45,448 bases of DNA from a virus (IMGVR_UViG_3300034110_000387:1-45448), one strand, 5' to 3'; counted from the stretch's first letter, positions 22,312 through 29,522 are shown. Program-made: numbers and translations. Notes: a model not told the origin generated them from the letters alone.

Positions 22312-22554
22312 ATGAAAGTAACTATTAAACGTGAAATTTACAACCACACTGTTACAATGTCACAAATTGGTGATTACTCTTTATCCGGTTGTATGCAATA
22401 CCTGCAAAGCTTTTGTGGTGGTTTTGTCTGGTCAGAAGTTGAAACAACGGAACAAGAATTACCAAAGTATGCAAAATATGTTGACACGTATTATGGCATC
22501 AATGTATACTTTGATTCTGTTACTGAAACATTTTTATTTGAAGATTTTAATTAA
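22312..22554 (+). CDS. hypothetical protein
   Basis: 80 residues, MKVTIKREIYNHTVTMSQIG, beta-type with acidic C-terminus. Its 3' part contains a promoter for the gene that follows. No family recognised. Confidence 0.7.
   Translation: MKVTIKREIYNHTVTMSQIGDYSLSGCMQYLQSFCGGFVWSEVETTEQELPKYAKYVDTYYGINVYFDSVTETFLFEDFN
22481..22510 (+). promoter_or_regulatory. promoter inside a coding region
   Basis: TTGACA (22481-22486), 18 bases, TATACT (22505-22510), inside the gene at 22312 and pointing at the tiny genes 22566-22978. Confidence 0.6.
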
Positions 22555-22565
22555 TAGGTGAAATT

Positions 22566-22715
22566 ATGGTTATTTGGTACAATCTGTATTACAACGGAAC
22601 TTTCGTTAAACAATTCGGCGCAAGTAATCAAGCGGATGCAAATAAAGAATGCCGCTTATTTGAACAAGATTACAAATTAACAAAGTATTCTATCAAAGCA
22701 ATTGAAAGGGTTTGA
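22566..22715 (+). CDS. hypothetical tiny protein
   Basis: 49 residues (MVIWYNLYYNGTFVKQFGAS ... IKAIERV). Follows TAGGTGAAATT. No family recognised; the tight spacing with neighbours supports it. Confidence 0.6.
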   Translation: MVIWYNLYYNGTFVKQFGASNQADANKECRLFEQDYKLTKYSIKAIERV

Positions 22716-22718
22716 CAA

Positions 22719-22862
22719 ATGGGTAAAACTTACAAATGGGAAGAACGCACCGATCCACGTTCAACTAAACAATCCGCCAAGCTCAAAGCAAAAGAGCAAG
22801 GAAAGCAAACTAAGCAATTTTGGCGCAATGTAGCAAGCCAACAACACAAGGACGCAATCTAA
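22719..22862 (+). CDS. hypothetical tiny basic protein
   Basis: 47 residues (MGKTYKWEERTDPRSTKQSA ... QQHKDAI), very basic, so probably nucleic-acid-binding. It starts 3 bases after the upstream stop; its own stop overlaps the next ATG (TAATG). Confidence 0.58.
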   Translation: MGKTYKWEERTDPRSTKQSAKLKAKEQGKQTKQFWRNVASQQHKDAI

Positions 22863-22978
22863 TGGTTATTTACTTCCGTACAAGAACACAAGCTCGGGTT
22901 CATGCTGTAAAGACAGGTAACAAAGCCCCTACAGCTAAAGCGGATAAAGGCTGGGCCGTTAGCTTGAAAAAGAATTAA
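22862..22978 (+). CDS. hypothetical tiny basic protein
   Basis: 38 residues (MVIYFRTRTQARVHAVKTGN ... WAVSLKKN). It shares the MVI-Y/W start with the gene at 22566 and is basic. Followed directly by a terminator. Confidence 0.52.
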   Translation: MVIYFRTRTQARVHAVKTGNKAPTAKADKGWAVSLKKN

Positions 22979-22989
22979 AATAATTTATA

Positions 22990-23020
22990 AAAAGGGCTTT
23001 ACAGCCCTTTTGTTTTGTTC
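22990..23020 (+). terminator. rho-independent terminator
   Basis: AAAAGGGCT-TTAC-AGCCCTTTT then GTTTTGTTC. Ends the 22.3-23.0 kb group. Confidence 0.85.
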
Positions 23021-23081
23021 TAAGATTCGTTTTGTGAATTAGCGGCAATTGTGCTGCTAGTCAGGTGAAAAGGTTATAAAC

Positions 23082-23303
23082 ATGAATAAGCCAAGAATCC
23101 GCATTAAGAACAACGATACACCAACTATTACATTTTTGAACCCGTCTAACCGTCGGGGTTGGCAAGTTGTACACCACAATGACATCAAAAAAGCTGAAAG
23201 CTTTTTCAGTTTAATGCAAGATAATCACAAGCGCTTTTTGCGTATTGGTGGACTTTGTGCAAAAAATGCGGATCTTTGGTTAGACTTGATCAAATTAAAA
23301 TAA
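23082..23303 (+). CDS. hypothetical basic protein
   Basis: 73 residues, MNKPRIRIKNNDTPTITFLN, basic and probably mixed alpha/beta. The 5' region has an 8-bp hairpin (TAGCGGCA/TGCTGCTA) before an AAAAGG site. No family recognised. Confidence 0.68.
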   Translation: MNKPRIRIKNNDTPTITFLNPSNRRGWQVVHHNDIKKAESFFSLMQDNHKRFLRIGGLCAKNADLWLDLIKLK

Positions 23304-23306
23304 AGT

Positions 23307-23334
23307 TTGACAGGCTTAGTCAATAGACTATAAT
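23307..23334 (+). promoter_or_regulatory. promoter with inverted repeat at the -10 box
   Basis: TTGACA (23307-23312), 16 bases, TATAAT (23329-23334). TAGTC (23317-23321) and GACTA (23326-23330) form an inverted repeat entering the -10 box. A second hairpin (AGCGGCAA/TTGCCGCT) lies in the leader of the next gene. Confidence 0.78.
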
Positions 23335-23384
23335 CGGATCTGAAAGCGGCAACAATTGCCGCTATAACGTGAAAGGGTAACATT

Positions 23385-23678
23385 ATGGCATTTTTCTCAA
23401 AATTGAACGCTAATAGACAAGCTGAAATTTACGCAGAATTACAAGTGAAAGTCAGTGAAGAAGCAAACGCAATGTATAACGCCAACAGTAAAAAAGCCGG
23501 TCAATATAAAGGCTTATGGTTTGAACTGTTGGATTTATGGATGCACGATAAAATCCCAAATTTTCACGTAACCGACTGTTTACGTATTAATTCTGTTTTG
23601 ACCTACGATTTGCAAGATGCGATTGAATTGCATAAGGCTTGGGAAAAACAGCAAGCCAAAACGCCGAAATTTAATTAA
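23385..23678 (+). CDS. hypothetical protein
   Basis: 97 residues, MAFFSKLNANRQAEIYAELQ, helical, with a Trp-rich centre (GLWFELLDLWMHDK). Ribosome site AAAGGGTAACATT. No family recognised. Confidence 0.7.
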   Translation: MAFFSKLNANRQAEIYAELQVKVSEEANAMYNANSKKAGQYKGLWFELLDLWMHDKIPNFHVTDCLRINSVLTYDLQDAIELHKAWEKQQAKTPKFN

Positions 23679-23684
23679 TACCTG

Positions 23685-23720
23685 TTGACAGCATAAAGCC
23701 CGTATTATAAGATGCGGGCT
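23685..23720 (+). promoter_or_regulatory. promoter with -10 box in a 9-bp hairpin loop
   Basis: TTGACA (23685-23690) is followed by AGCCCGTAT-TATAAG-ATGCGGGCT (23697-23720). The six-base loop TATAAG is the -10 candidate (15-base spacer). The stem alone looks like a terminator for the upstream gene. Confidence 0.65.
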
Positions 23721-23747
23721 ATTCCTAACAAAACAGAGTAAAACAGC

Positions 23748-23957
23748 ATGACAAACCAGCAATTCAAATCAGCACAATTAAATAGCTTTACTGCTCGCAA
23801 ACAATATCCATCAATTGAAATCGCCTTAGAAGTGCAACAATTCAGAATCAAAAGAGATGAATTCTACACGGCACAAGGTTTTGACTGGATTGAAAGCGCT
23901 GAAAAAGCTCAGACGGATGTTGATAATAAATACGGTTATTTGTTGGCTGTAAGATAA
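23748..23957 (+). CDS. hypothetical protein
   Basis: 69 residues, MTNQQFKSAQLNSFTARKQY, helical and polar. The leader carries GCTATTCCTAACAAAACA, repeated before the gene at 24017. No family recognised. Confidence 0.66.
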   Translation: MTNQQFKSAQLNSFTARKQYPSIEIALEVQQFRIKRDEFYTAQGFDWIESAEKAQTDVDNKYGYLLAVR

Positions 23958-23967
23958 ACAACATAAC

Positions 23968-24002
23968 GCCAGCATTTTAAAATGCTGGCTATTCCTAACA
24001 AA
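23968..24002 (+). repeat. palindrome plus repeated leader block
   Basis: GCCAGCATTTT-AAAATGCTGGC (23968-23989) is a perfect 22-base palindrome. It is followed by GCTATTCCTAACAAAACA, the same 18 bases found after the hairpin at 23697-23720. The two leaders look like copies with different hairpin arms. Confidence 0.65.
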
Positions 24003-24016
24003 ACAAGGGCTTTAAA

Positions 24017-24148
24017 ATGAAAATCGACAACGCATTAATCGTTTTATCTGTTGCACTGGGTACGTTTGGTATCTATAGCGTAGAATCTGCAATTACTTGG
24101 TTTTGTGGTGCTGTAATGGCTGGCGTTTTAATTGCTTTAAATGATTAA
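24017..24148 (+). CDS. tiny membrane protein
   Basis: 43 residues (MKIDNALIVLSVALGTFGIY ... AGVLIALND) with two hydrophobic segments. Follows AAGGGCTTTAAA. Could be a holin-like or host-membrane-modulating peptide; nothing decides this. Confidence 0.58.
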   Translation: MKIDNALIVLSVALGTFGIYSVESAITWFCGAVMAGVLIALND

Positions 24149-24160
24149 GGGATAGAACCA

Positions 24161-24268
24161 ATGACAACAAACGATTATATCATCTTAGGGATGATCATCT
24201 ATGCGGTAGTGCTGGCATTCTTAATTGGTGCTATTGCTAATTCAGTGCGTAATAGCGATAAGGATTAA
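24161..24268 (+). CDS. tiny single-pass membrane protein
   Basis: 35 residues (MTTNDYIILGMIIYAVVLAF ... SVRNSDKD), one transmembrane helix and a charged tail. Follows AAGGGATAGAACC. Confidence 0.55.
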   Translation: MTTNDYIILGMIIYAVVLAFLIGAIANSVRNSDKD

Positions 24269-24273
24269 AGATT

Positions 24274-24573
24274 ATGAGAATTTTAAGACCGCAACAGTTA
24301 ACGAATACACAAGGCATAGCACTATCTTTTGTAGCATATGAGGAATATTGCACAAAGACGGTATACATTGGTGAATCTGACCAAGGTTATACAGCAATCA
24401 ATTGTGTAGACGGTGAATTTGCAAAACAGTATTATGTATACAATACATTGCAAGAATTGATCCATGATTACTATGTCAATATGCTTTACATGGTCAATTA
24501 TTGTCATGATGCGACAGCTAGGCAGATTCTGGACAGCTTAAGAGATGAAAGAAAAGCTGCAATTAGTAGTTGA
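24274..24573 (+). CDS. hypothetical protein
   Basis: 99 residues, MRILRPQQLTNTQGIALSFV. Beta-rich start, helical end (ARQILDSLRDERKAAIS). AAGGATTAAAGATT precedes the ATG. The stop TGA is part of the next promoter's TTGACA. Confidence 0.7.
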   Translation: MRILRPQQLTNTQGIALSFVAYEEYCTKTVYIGESDQGYTAINCVDGEFAKQYYVYNTLQELIHDYYVNMLYMVNYCHDATARQILDSLRDERKAAISS

Positions 24574-24597
24574 CAAGATAAACCAATAGTCTAGAAT
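24570..24597 (+). promoter_or_regulatory. sigma70 promoter overlapping a stop codon
   Basis: TTGACA (24570-24575), 16 bases, TAGAAT (24592-24597). A hairpin GGGTGGC/GCTACCC lies between it and the gene at 24650. Confidence 0.75.
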
Positions 24598-24649
24598 TAT
24601 GGAAAAGGGTGGCGCTGTTGCTACCCTAGTCTGGTAGGTAGGTGATAAA

Positions 24650-25072
24650 ATGGCTAAAGGTAAAACGTATGTTTGTTCTTGCTGTGGTTCTGAAGTAACA
24701 GCTCCCTATTTCTTCAAAGGTGGCGTATACGGTTATACCTGCATCAAAAAAGTGAACCCTACCGCTAAGAAAGTGAAAGACGCTGGTTTGTGGGCTACTT
24801 ACCAAGAATTAGTCATTGAACAACCTGAAGCAGATAGACAACGTTTTGCAGTATCCGTTGTATCTAATGGTAAACCGTTTTTCATTGGTTATGGTTATTC
24901 GGAAGACGGTAAAGACGTGAAAGGTGTTGCTACTTCATCTAAACTGTTTCAGATTGCTGAACAAGCTAACGGATGCAAGCCGTTATTTAAAAGCCCTGTA
25001 ATTGTCACAGAACAACAAGATAACGGTAGTCATGTTGTAACTAATGTTCTTATCAACGGTTTACCAGCATAA
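24650..25072 (+). CDS. zinc-ribbon-like phage protein
   Basis: 140 residues. N-terminal CSCCGSEVTAPYFFKGGVYG and YTCIKK provide a CxxC knuckle with a further Cys about 20 residues later, like a treble-clef or zinc ribbon lacking one visible ligand. The C-terminal 60 residues are beta-type (GKPFFIGYGYSEDGKDVKGV). Ends the run of small genes, followed by two terminators. Confidence 0.76.
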   Translation: MAKGKTYVCSCCGSEVTAPYFFKGGVYGYTCIKKVNPTAKKVKDAGLWATYQELVIEQPEADRQRFAVSVVSNGKPFFIGYGYSEDGKDVKGVATSSKLFQIAEQANGCKPLFKSPVIVTEQQDNGSHVVTNVLINGLPA

Positions 25073-25100
25073 GGTATAAACATCCAATATGACGCAACAC

Positions 25101-25130
25101 AAAGCCCTATACGGGCTTTTGTTGTTTCTA
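25101..25130 (+). terminator. rho-independent terminator
   Basis: AAAGCCC-TATAC-GGGCTTT then TGTTGTTT. First of two terminators ending the 20-25 kb run. Confidence 0.82.
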
Positions 25131-25258
25131 GGCTACCAATATAGCCAGAATTGATAAAACGCAATACAGAGCTTTACAGAGCGTTATACGGTATAGGAAA
25201 TAATTAGAAATAAGATTAAAAATCAGGTTGACAGCCTGTAAGAATCATTATCAACAAC

Positions 25259-25290
25259 AAAGCCCCTTAATAGGGGCTTTTTCTTTGTCT
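25259..25290 (+). terminator. second rho-independent terminator
   Basis: AAAGCCCCT-TAAT-AGGGGCTTT then TTCTTTGTC. The 130 bases between the two terminators contain a TTGACA at about 25229 without a convincing -10 box and an AGAGCGTTATA fragment like the leader elements. Confidence 0.82.
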
Positions 25291-25628
25291 GTTATCTTTA
25301 CATTATCCTGTCAATAAACTTTACAGCGCTAGAACGCGTTATTCACTGCTATCCCTTGCTCTAGTATCTCTTTTTATAGCGTCGATTGTAGGCTGTTCTA
25401 GGTGGCTTATATTAAGAATAGCTATTCCTACAACATGGAATAATTTAGTGTTTTGCATAGATATGCGGTTATTCTTACATAAAAATAATCTTATGCAAGC
25501 TCTGTTTTATGCAATATATAGGCCAATATGTTTAGCTATTCAGCTATGATGAATAGCGTATAAATACAAATGATAATTATTCTTATTAGACGAATGACAG
25601 CTAGGCTGGCATGAGGCGTTAGTGTAAC

Positions 25629-25878
25629 AAGTATTAGTACAATAAAGGTTATCTCAGTAAATGTTATTACACTAAGTATTAGTACAATAACTGTTATTGC
25701 GGGAGTGGTTGACAAATGGTAATTTGTCTAACACGAAGCAAAGCTTATTACACTAACTATTACTGAACTAATCTTTACCCTAATACTTCTATACCAAGTA
25801 GTACATAAATGTAGTACATAACTATATCTTTAATTCTATACTGACTAGTACAATACTATTATGTACCAAGTAGTACAT
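25629..25878. repeat. iteron-like AGTACA repeats
   Basis: AAGTATTAGTACAATAA occurs identically at 25629-25645 and 25674-25690. TACCAAGTAGTACAT occurs identically at 25792-25806 and 25864-25878. Further AGTACA copies lie near 25813 and 25847. TTATTACACTAA also occurs twice (about 25665 and 25747). Confidence 0.7.
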
Positions 25879-25946
25879 TATTCAGTAAATATAAATACTA
25901 ATCTAAATAATAACTATTCTTATTCAATCTGAAATTTTCCTACAAT

Positions 25947-25985
25947 GCAAATGATAATAGAAGTACAAATGAGAATTATTATCAG
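25947..25985. promoter_or_regulatory. tandem Fur-box-like sites
   Basis: GCAAATGATAATAG at 25947-25960 and CAAATGAGAATTATTATCAG at 25966-25985 resemble adjacent Fur operators. A further one, AAATGATAATTATTCTTATT, is at 25568-25587. No gene starts directly downstream. Confidence 0.4.
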
Positions 25986-26207
25986 TGATATTTGAGATCT
26001 TTCGGAGGTTTTAGTTGGGAGGTAGCTGAGGTGTTAAGCAACGATATTTGTCTAAACTGATTTTAGAAAGGGTGGTATGGTATGTTTTAGGAGGTATATT
26101 TTAGTTAATAAAAATTAACAGGAGATGTTGATATTTGCCAGCAGATATTTTGATTAGAAATTTATAAACTAAGGTGTTGATTTTACAGTTGATATTTTAT
26201 TTGAGCA

Positions 26208-26240
26208 GATAAAAGAAAGCCTGACATAGTTATCAGGCTT
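26208..26240 (-). terminator. rho-independent terminator
   Basis: AAGCCTGA-loop-TCAGGCTT followed on the minus strand by TCTTTTATCTGC. Ends the homing-endonuclease-like gene at 26257. The tail TTCTTTTATCTGC is the same as after the terminator at 7806. Confidence 0.82.
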
Positions 26241-26256
26241 GTTTCAGGAGTATTGT

Positions 26257-26946
26257 TTAAAATCTTAAGGTTTTAGTTACCCTACCTTCAAGTAAATCAG
26301 TCTCAAGTAATAGAGCTTTTTCTTTCAACCTTTCATACACTCTCAAGGATATTTCACCCAACCACAGATACTTCTCAGCTATGCTATGTAGGGCAATTGC
26401 TTTGTGTTTTTGGTAATACTGATGGGCTTCTAGTTCCGTATTAAAAGTTTTTATTTTTGCTATGTACTTCCCTTCACAAGCTACGCTTGATTGGTATTTA
26501 CAATTGCTTTTGGACACCCCTATAAGCTCTCCGTTTGTCTTATCGGAGCTTCTACTGTGCAGACACATATTTATTACATTAGGTACAAACTCACAATTAT
26601 CGGGAGAGTAATGAGTACCATCTCCAACTATATCCTTGTCTAAATGATTACCTAAATAGTTCTTAGTTAAAGCCCATTCTCTGAACTGCATGAAGGATAA
26701 CCAATCCTCACATACCGATACTCCTATATAACTTTCATTATGATTGTCAGCATATTCGTATGAATATTTACCGTCTTGACTAGTACACCTAGTCAGCATA
26801 TTTGACCAGTGTCTGTAGATAGGACAATGCCAAACTTTACCATCACCTAACCTTAGAAACACAGGATAGTCTGCATCATTTATACCAACACATCTAGTTA
26901 GTTTATTACCTTTTGGACCAACCTTACCTTTACTCTTTCTACTCAT
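26257..26946 (-). CDS. homing-endonuclease-like protein (HNH/AP2 type)
   Basis: 229 residues starting MSRKSKGKVGPKGNKLTRCV. Motif order as in its two relatives: CPIYRHWSNMLTRCTS, YIGVSVCEDWLSFMQFREW, HLDKDIVGDGTHYSPDNCEF, then an AP2-like repeat (IGVSKSNCKYQSSVACEGKY). A strong AGGGGGAAGTAA site and its own promoter and terminator make it a complete, self-contained unit inserted against the direction of the flanking plus-strand genes. Confidence 0.82.
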   Translation of the reverse strand: MSRKSKGKVGPKGNKLTRCVGINDADYPVFLRLGDGKVWHCPIYRHWSNMLTRCTSQDGKYSYEYADNHNESYIGVSVCEDWLSFMQFREWALTKNYLGNHLDKDIVGDGTHYSPDNCEFVPNVINMCLHSRSSDKTNGELIGVSKSNCKYQSSVACEGKYIAKIKTFNTELEAHQYYQKHKAIALHSIAEKYLWLGEISLRVYERLKEKALLLETDLLEGRVTKTLRF

Positions 26947-27000
26947 TTACTTCCCCCTTTTTTTTATAGTTCCTCTATTCTACATTAAATAGATTACACA

Positions 27001-27028
27001 ATTTTAGCATAAATACTCCCAGTGTCAA
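27001..27028 (-). promoter_or_regulatory. sigma70 promoter
   Basis: TTGACA (27023-27028), 16 bases, TAAAAT (27001-27006) on the minus strand, for the homing-endonuclease-like gene. Diverges from the promoter at 27072. Confidence 0.78.
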
Positions 27029-27071
27029 GATATTTGATGCGGAAATTACGGAAGATTCTCAGATATTTGTG

Positions 27072-27099
27072 TTGACTTGTATATTAATCGTGGTATACT
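27072..27099 (+). promoter_or_regulatory. sigma70 promoter
   Basis: TTGACT (27072-27077), 16 bases, TATACT (27094-27099), for the RepL-like gene. Confidence 0.75.
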
Positions 27100-27138
27100 A
27101 CAAGCTACTATTATTTTATGGAGGTTTATTAGAATCAG

Positions 27139-27837
27139 ATGCGTAAATGTATACACTTTGAAGACGGGTGTGTAGATGAGATGACAGGAGAGCTTTTGTT
27201 CTACGAATCAGTTAAGTCTACACACTCTGATATTTGTGTCAACCCTAGGCACTACTATGAGGCCAGAGATATTGATGAGTTATTAGATATTGTCAGTAGG
27301 TATGGTGAGAAAAGGTATAGCAATGTTGTGTATTACTTAGATAAAGCGTTTCTTGATAAGTGGTATATCCCTATCCTTACCCTATGTTCTAAAGTGGTGT
27401 ACTTCAATGTTGGATTTTATGACAGAGAGTACCTTTGTACTTTGTTCAAGGTGAAAGAATCTAACCTTAATAAGACCTTGAATAAGTTGGTTGGTATGGG
27501 ACTACTGAGATATTCTGGTAAAGGGTTAACTAAACCTCACTCTGTTAGAATTATATGGAATCCTATCAATGTATGGAAAGGTTGGGAGGATAGTAAGACT
27601 AAAGCTGTGGCTATACAGAGTTGGTATAAAGGTTATTTTGGTGGTGTAGAAACTAAAGATGTTCCTGTGTTCTGTGACCCCAATACTAAGAGTTTAGAAG
27701 GTATTGTTTATGAGAATAGAATATCCCCAGACCCTTATGTTTCTCCTTATTTTCATGCTTATGAAAAAGATAGGTTTAGGAAATTAATGAGTTTGACTGA
27801 TGCTGAATTTGAGTTATTCCTACTCAATATACACTAA
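27139..27837 (+). CDS. RepL-like winged-helix protein
   Basis: 232 residues. The middle (FYDREYLCTLFKVKESNLNK, then TLNKLVGMGLLRYSGKG) reads as a winged helix-turn-helix, followed by VRIIWNPINVWKGWED, which resembles the Y-x-INP-x-x-x-x-G signature after the wing in RepL/plasmid replication initiators. It could initiate replication at the nearby repeats or act as a regulator (inference). TGGAGG lies 15 bases before the ATG, longer than usual, and a stop codon rules out an earlier in-frame start. Confidence 0.62.
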   Translation: MRKCIHFEDGCVDEMTGELLFYESVKSTHSDICVNPRHYYEARDIDELLDIVSRYGEKRYSNVVYYLDKAFLDKWYIPILTLCSKVVYFNVGFYDREYLCTLFKVKESNLNKTLNKLVGMGLLRYSGKGLTKPHSVRIIWNPINVWKGWEDSKTKAVAIQSWYKGYFGGVETKDVPVFCDPNTKSLEGIVYENRISPDPYVSPYFHAYEKDRFRKLMSLTDAEFELFLLNIH

Positions 27838-27928
27838 AGAAGTCTATTTGTTTAAAGAGAATAAATTGACCCCTTGGGGCACTAAGGCTGCAAGGATTTT
27901 TATCGTAGAAAAATGGAGAAAACATACT

Positions 27929-28060
27929 ATGAAAAGCTCTAGAGAATTAACACCTGTAGAAAAAGCTATAGAAGCCTACCGTAAGCTCTACCCCGCACAA
28001 TCTACAGAGGCTATTGGTAAGAGGTTAGGTATACCAGAAGATTACAACAAAGCCCCTTAA
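27929..28060 (+). CDS. hypothetical small protein
   Basis: 43 residues starting MKSSRELTPVEKAIEAYRKL after TGGAGAAAACATACT. The C-terminal half (STEAIGKRLGIPEDYNK) looks like the recognition part of a helix-turn-helix. The stop codon lies in the loop of the following terminator. A longer frame opens at 27800 inside the RepL-like gene but lacks a ribosome site. Confidence 0.62.
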   Translation: MKSSRELTPVEKAIEAYRKLYPAQSTEAIGKRLGIPEDYNKAP

Positions 28061-28072
28061 CGGGGCTTCTTC
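28050..28072 (+). terminator. terminator overlapping a stop codon
   Basis: AAGCCCC-TTAAC-GGGGCTT then CTTC. The TAA of the gene at 27929 is in the loop. On the minus strand the tail is TGTTGTAATC, so it may stop both converging units. Confidence 0.7.
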
Positions 28073-28106
28073 ATAGCTGCTTCAAATGTGCCTGTTTGTT
28101 CTTGTG

Positions 28107-28286
28107 TCATTCCTTCTCCACCTCCCTACAAATAAACTCATCAGCTAATGTTGTACAGACAATCTTTCCTTCTGTATACATCTTGATAATCACTGCGTGT
28201 CTAGTATCCACTGGCCAAATAACCAGCACAATCGCTAGTATCACTCCATATATGAATACTAAGATATTGGTTATAATGTCTTTCAT
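28107..28286 (-). CDS. small membrane protein
   Basis: 59 residues (MKDIITNILVFIYGVILAIV ... CREVEKE): one N-terminal transmembrane helix, then a short soluble tail with two Cys. The ATG follows GGAGGGAATTT and overlaps the upstream stop. It is the last gene of the long minus-strand arm. Confidence 0.66.
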   Translation of the reverse strand: MKDIITNILVFIYGVILAIVLVIWPVDTRHAVIIKMYTEGKIVCTTLADEFICREVEKE

Positions 28287-28525
28287 AAATTCCCTCCATC
28301 AATAACCCTCTTAACATAATCCAACATCTTCTCTTGTGTCTCTACACCACTCCAGAAGATTTCATCTGTATTGAAATACCGTTCATACACAACTGTTCTA
28401 TATTTATCCCACACCATCACTTGCTGACTGTATGTATCCTCACATCGTAATGTCTGTTCAATAGGATAGAAGCATATTTGGTAATCCTCATACCAATGGG
28501 ACTCTTGATACTTGTTGTTAGCCAT
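28283..28525 (-). CDS. hypothetical protein
   Basis: 80 residues, MANNKYQESHWYEDYQICFY, rich in Tyr and Trp. It is one base from the upstream stop. No family recognised. Confidence 0.72.
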   Translation of the reverse strand: MANNKYQESHWYEDYQICFYPIEQTLRCEDTYSQQVMVWDKYRTVVYERYFNTDEIFWSGVETQEKMLDYVKRVIDGGNL

Positions 28526-28762
28526 TTAATCTTTCCCTCCGAGTTCTAAAATACGTTTATTGTAATAATAACTTTCTTCTCCTACCCACGTATTCCCATT
28601 GAAATCTGTGTAATCGTAATCATCAAATCGCTCTCCTTTGAACTTCTCATATACTACTTCACCATAAGGACAATACGATGGTGCCGATTGTTGAATTCCT
28701 ACATGAATCTCTGTGTCTTCTGGAAATTGTTCTAACCATTGTTGAAAGTCTTTTCTATTCAT
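28526..28762 (-). CDS. conserved-looking phage protein
   Basis: 78 residues. FPEDTEIHVGIQQSAPSYCP and DYTDFNGNTWVGEE look like a conserved pattern of phage accessory proteins. Function unknown. It overlaps the next gene by 4 bases. Confidence 0.74.
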   Translation of the reverse strand: MNRKDFQQWLEQFPEDTEIHVGIQQSAPSYCPYGEVVYEKFKGERFDDYDYTDFNGNTWVGEESYYYNKRILELGGKD

Positions 28763-28959
28763 TTATTCACCCTCCGACTTTCAGACCAACAATCCCACAA
28801 TCTTTGTGTAAGGCTGTTCAAGTAGAACCCTTCTTCATCTGTGGATAAATCATAGTTCCACTTCTTAGCAAATTCTTCAAATTGTTTATTGCTAAGAAAA
28901 TGTTGCTGTGCTGAAGATAAATCAATACCTACTGTGTGTATTTCAGATAGATCACTCAT
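28759..28959 (-). CDS. hypothetical phage protein
   Basis: 66 residues. The pattern F-x-x-x-W-x-Y-D-L-S ... Y-x-x-x-x-T-x-x-x-W-x-x-W is a common layout in small phage proteins of unknown role. It ends one base before the next unit. Confidence 0.72.
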   Translation of the reverse strand: MSDLSEIHTVGIDLSSAQQHFLSNKQFEEFAKKWNYDLSTDEEGFYLNSLTQRLWDCWSESRRVNK

Positions 28960-29187
28960 TTATTCACCTTCCTTTCTTGGTCTAATAGTAATACCTCTAG
29001 CTTTTTCAAAAGCTTCCCCGTAGTACCACTTTTTAGCTTCTTCGTTGTCGAACTCAACCCTCCAACCGCCACGTTCAGAGATCTCTATTCTAACACCACG
29101 ATCATTTAATTCTTTTATCTGGTTCATAATATGTAACTCCCTCGGTGTTAATGGTGGGAATAGTTTATTTAAAAGCCATTTGAACAT
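28960..29187 (-). CDS. hypothetical protein
   Basis: 75 residues, MFKWLLNKLFPPLTPRELHI. A short amphipathic start, then a charged mixed domain ending in basic residues (ARGITIRPRKEGE). No family recognised. Confidence 0.72.
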   Translation of the reverse strand: MFKWLLNKLFPPLTPRELHIMNQIKELNDRGVRIEISERGGWRVEFDNEEAKKWYYGEAFEKARGITIRPRKEGE

Positions 29188-29522
29188 TATTCACCTCTAG
29201 CCTTAGCTAATACAAATTCATTACGTTTGATTTGTTCTTTCAGGGCAGTAATGTTGTGTCCACATTCCCACAAAGTATCCGCTAAAGCTAACATACAATC
29301 ATTACTTTCTTCTAGTTGTTGGTATAGGTCTGGAGACATCACAATCAGATTAAGATTAGCCTCTGATTGTTCACATCCAGAAGCGTCATCATCCACTCCC
29401 CAAACAGAGCACACTTCAAATAATTCACCATCATAATTACATTTAGCATCTACACAGAATGGTGCATGGTCAAATGGTTTACCTGACACCCACGGACCTT
29501 TTGTAAATTTTGTATTACTCAT
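29187..29522 (-). CDS. conserved phage protein (EANLNLIVMSPDLY type)
   Basis: 111 residues. FTKGPWVSGKPF at the start and EANLNLIVMSPDLYQQLEES in the middle match the GPW ... EANAxLIAaAPELYxxL layout of a widespread phage protein family of unknown function. The C-terminus is helical. Confidence 0.82.
   Translation of the reverse strand: MSNTKFTKGPWVSGKPFDHAPFCVDAKCNYDGELFEVCSVWGVDDDASGCEQSEANLNLIVMSPDLYQQLEESNDCMLALADTLWECGHNITALKEQIKRNEFVLAKARGE

Larger units (their letters stand above)
25291..26207. other. gene-free, repeat-rich region (possible origin or control region)
   Basis: No protein frame of note on either strand. It is very A+T-rich. It contains a degenerate leader-type element (GATTGTAGG ... 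GTGGCTTATA near 25365-25415), Fur-like boxes at 25568-25587 and 25947-25985, and at least six copies of an AGTACA-centred repeat between 25629 and 25878. It precedes a RepL-like gene. A replication origin or a multi-operator region fits; a decayed-gene region is also possible. Confidence 0.5.

Noticed and set aside
25629-25878. CRISPR-like array
   Set aside because: Repeats are short, unevenly spaced (45 and 72 bases) and of two kinds, which fits operators or iterons rather than repeats with unique spacers.
28057-28110. 17-residue minus frame after the small membrane-protein gene
   Set aside because: It has a start overlapping the upstream stop and a GGAG site, but is too short to support and ends inside the terminator hairpin.
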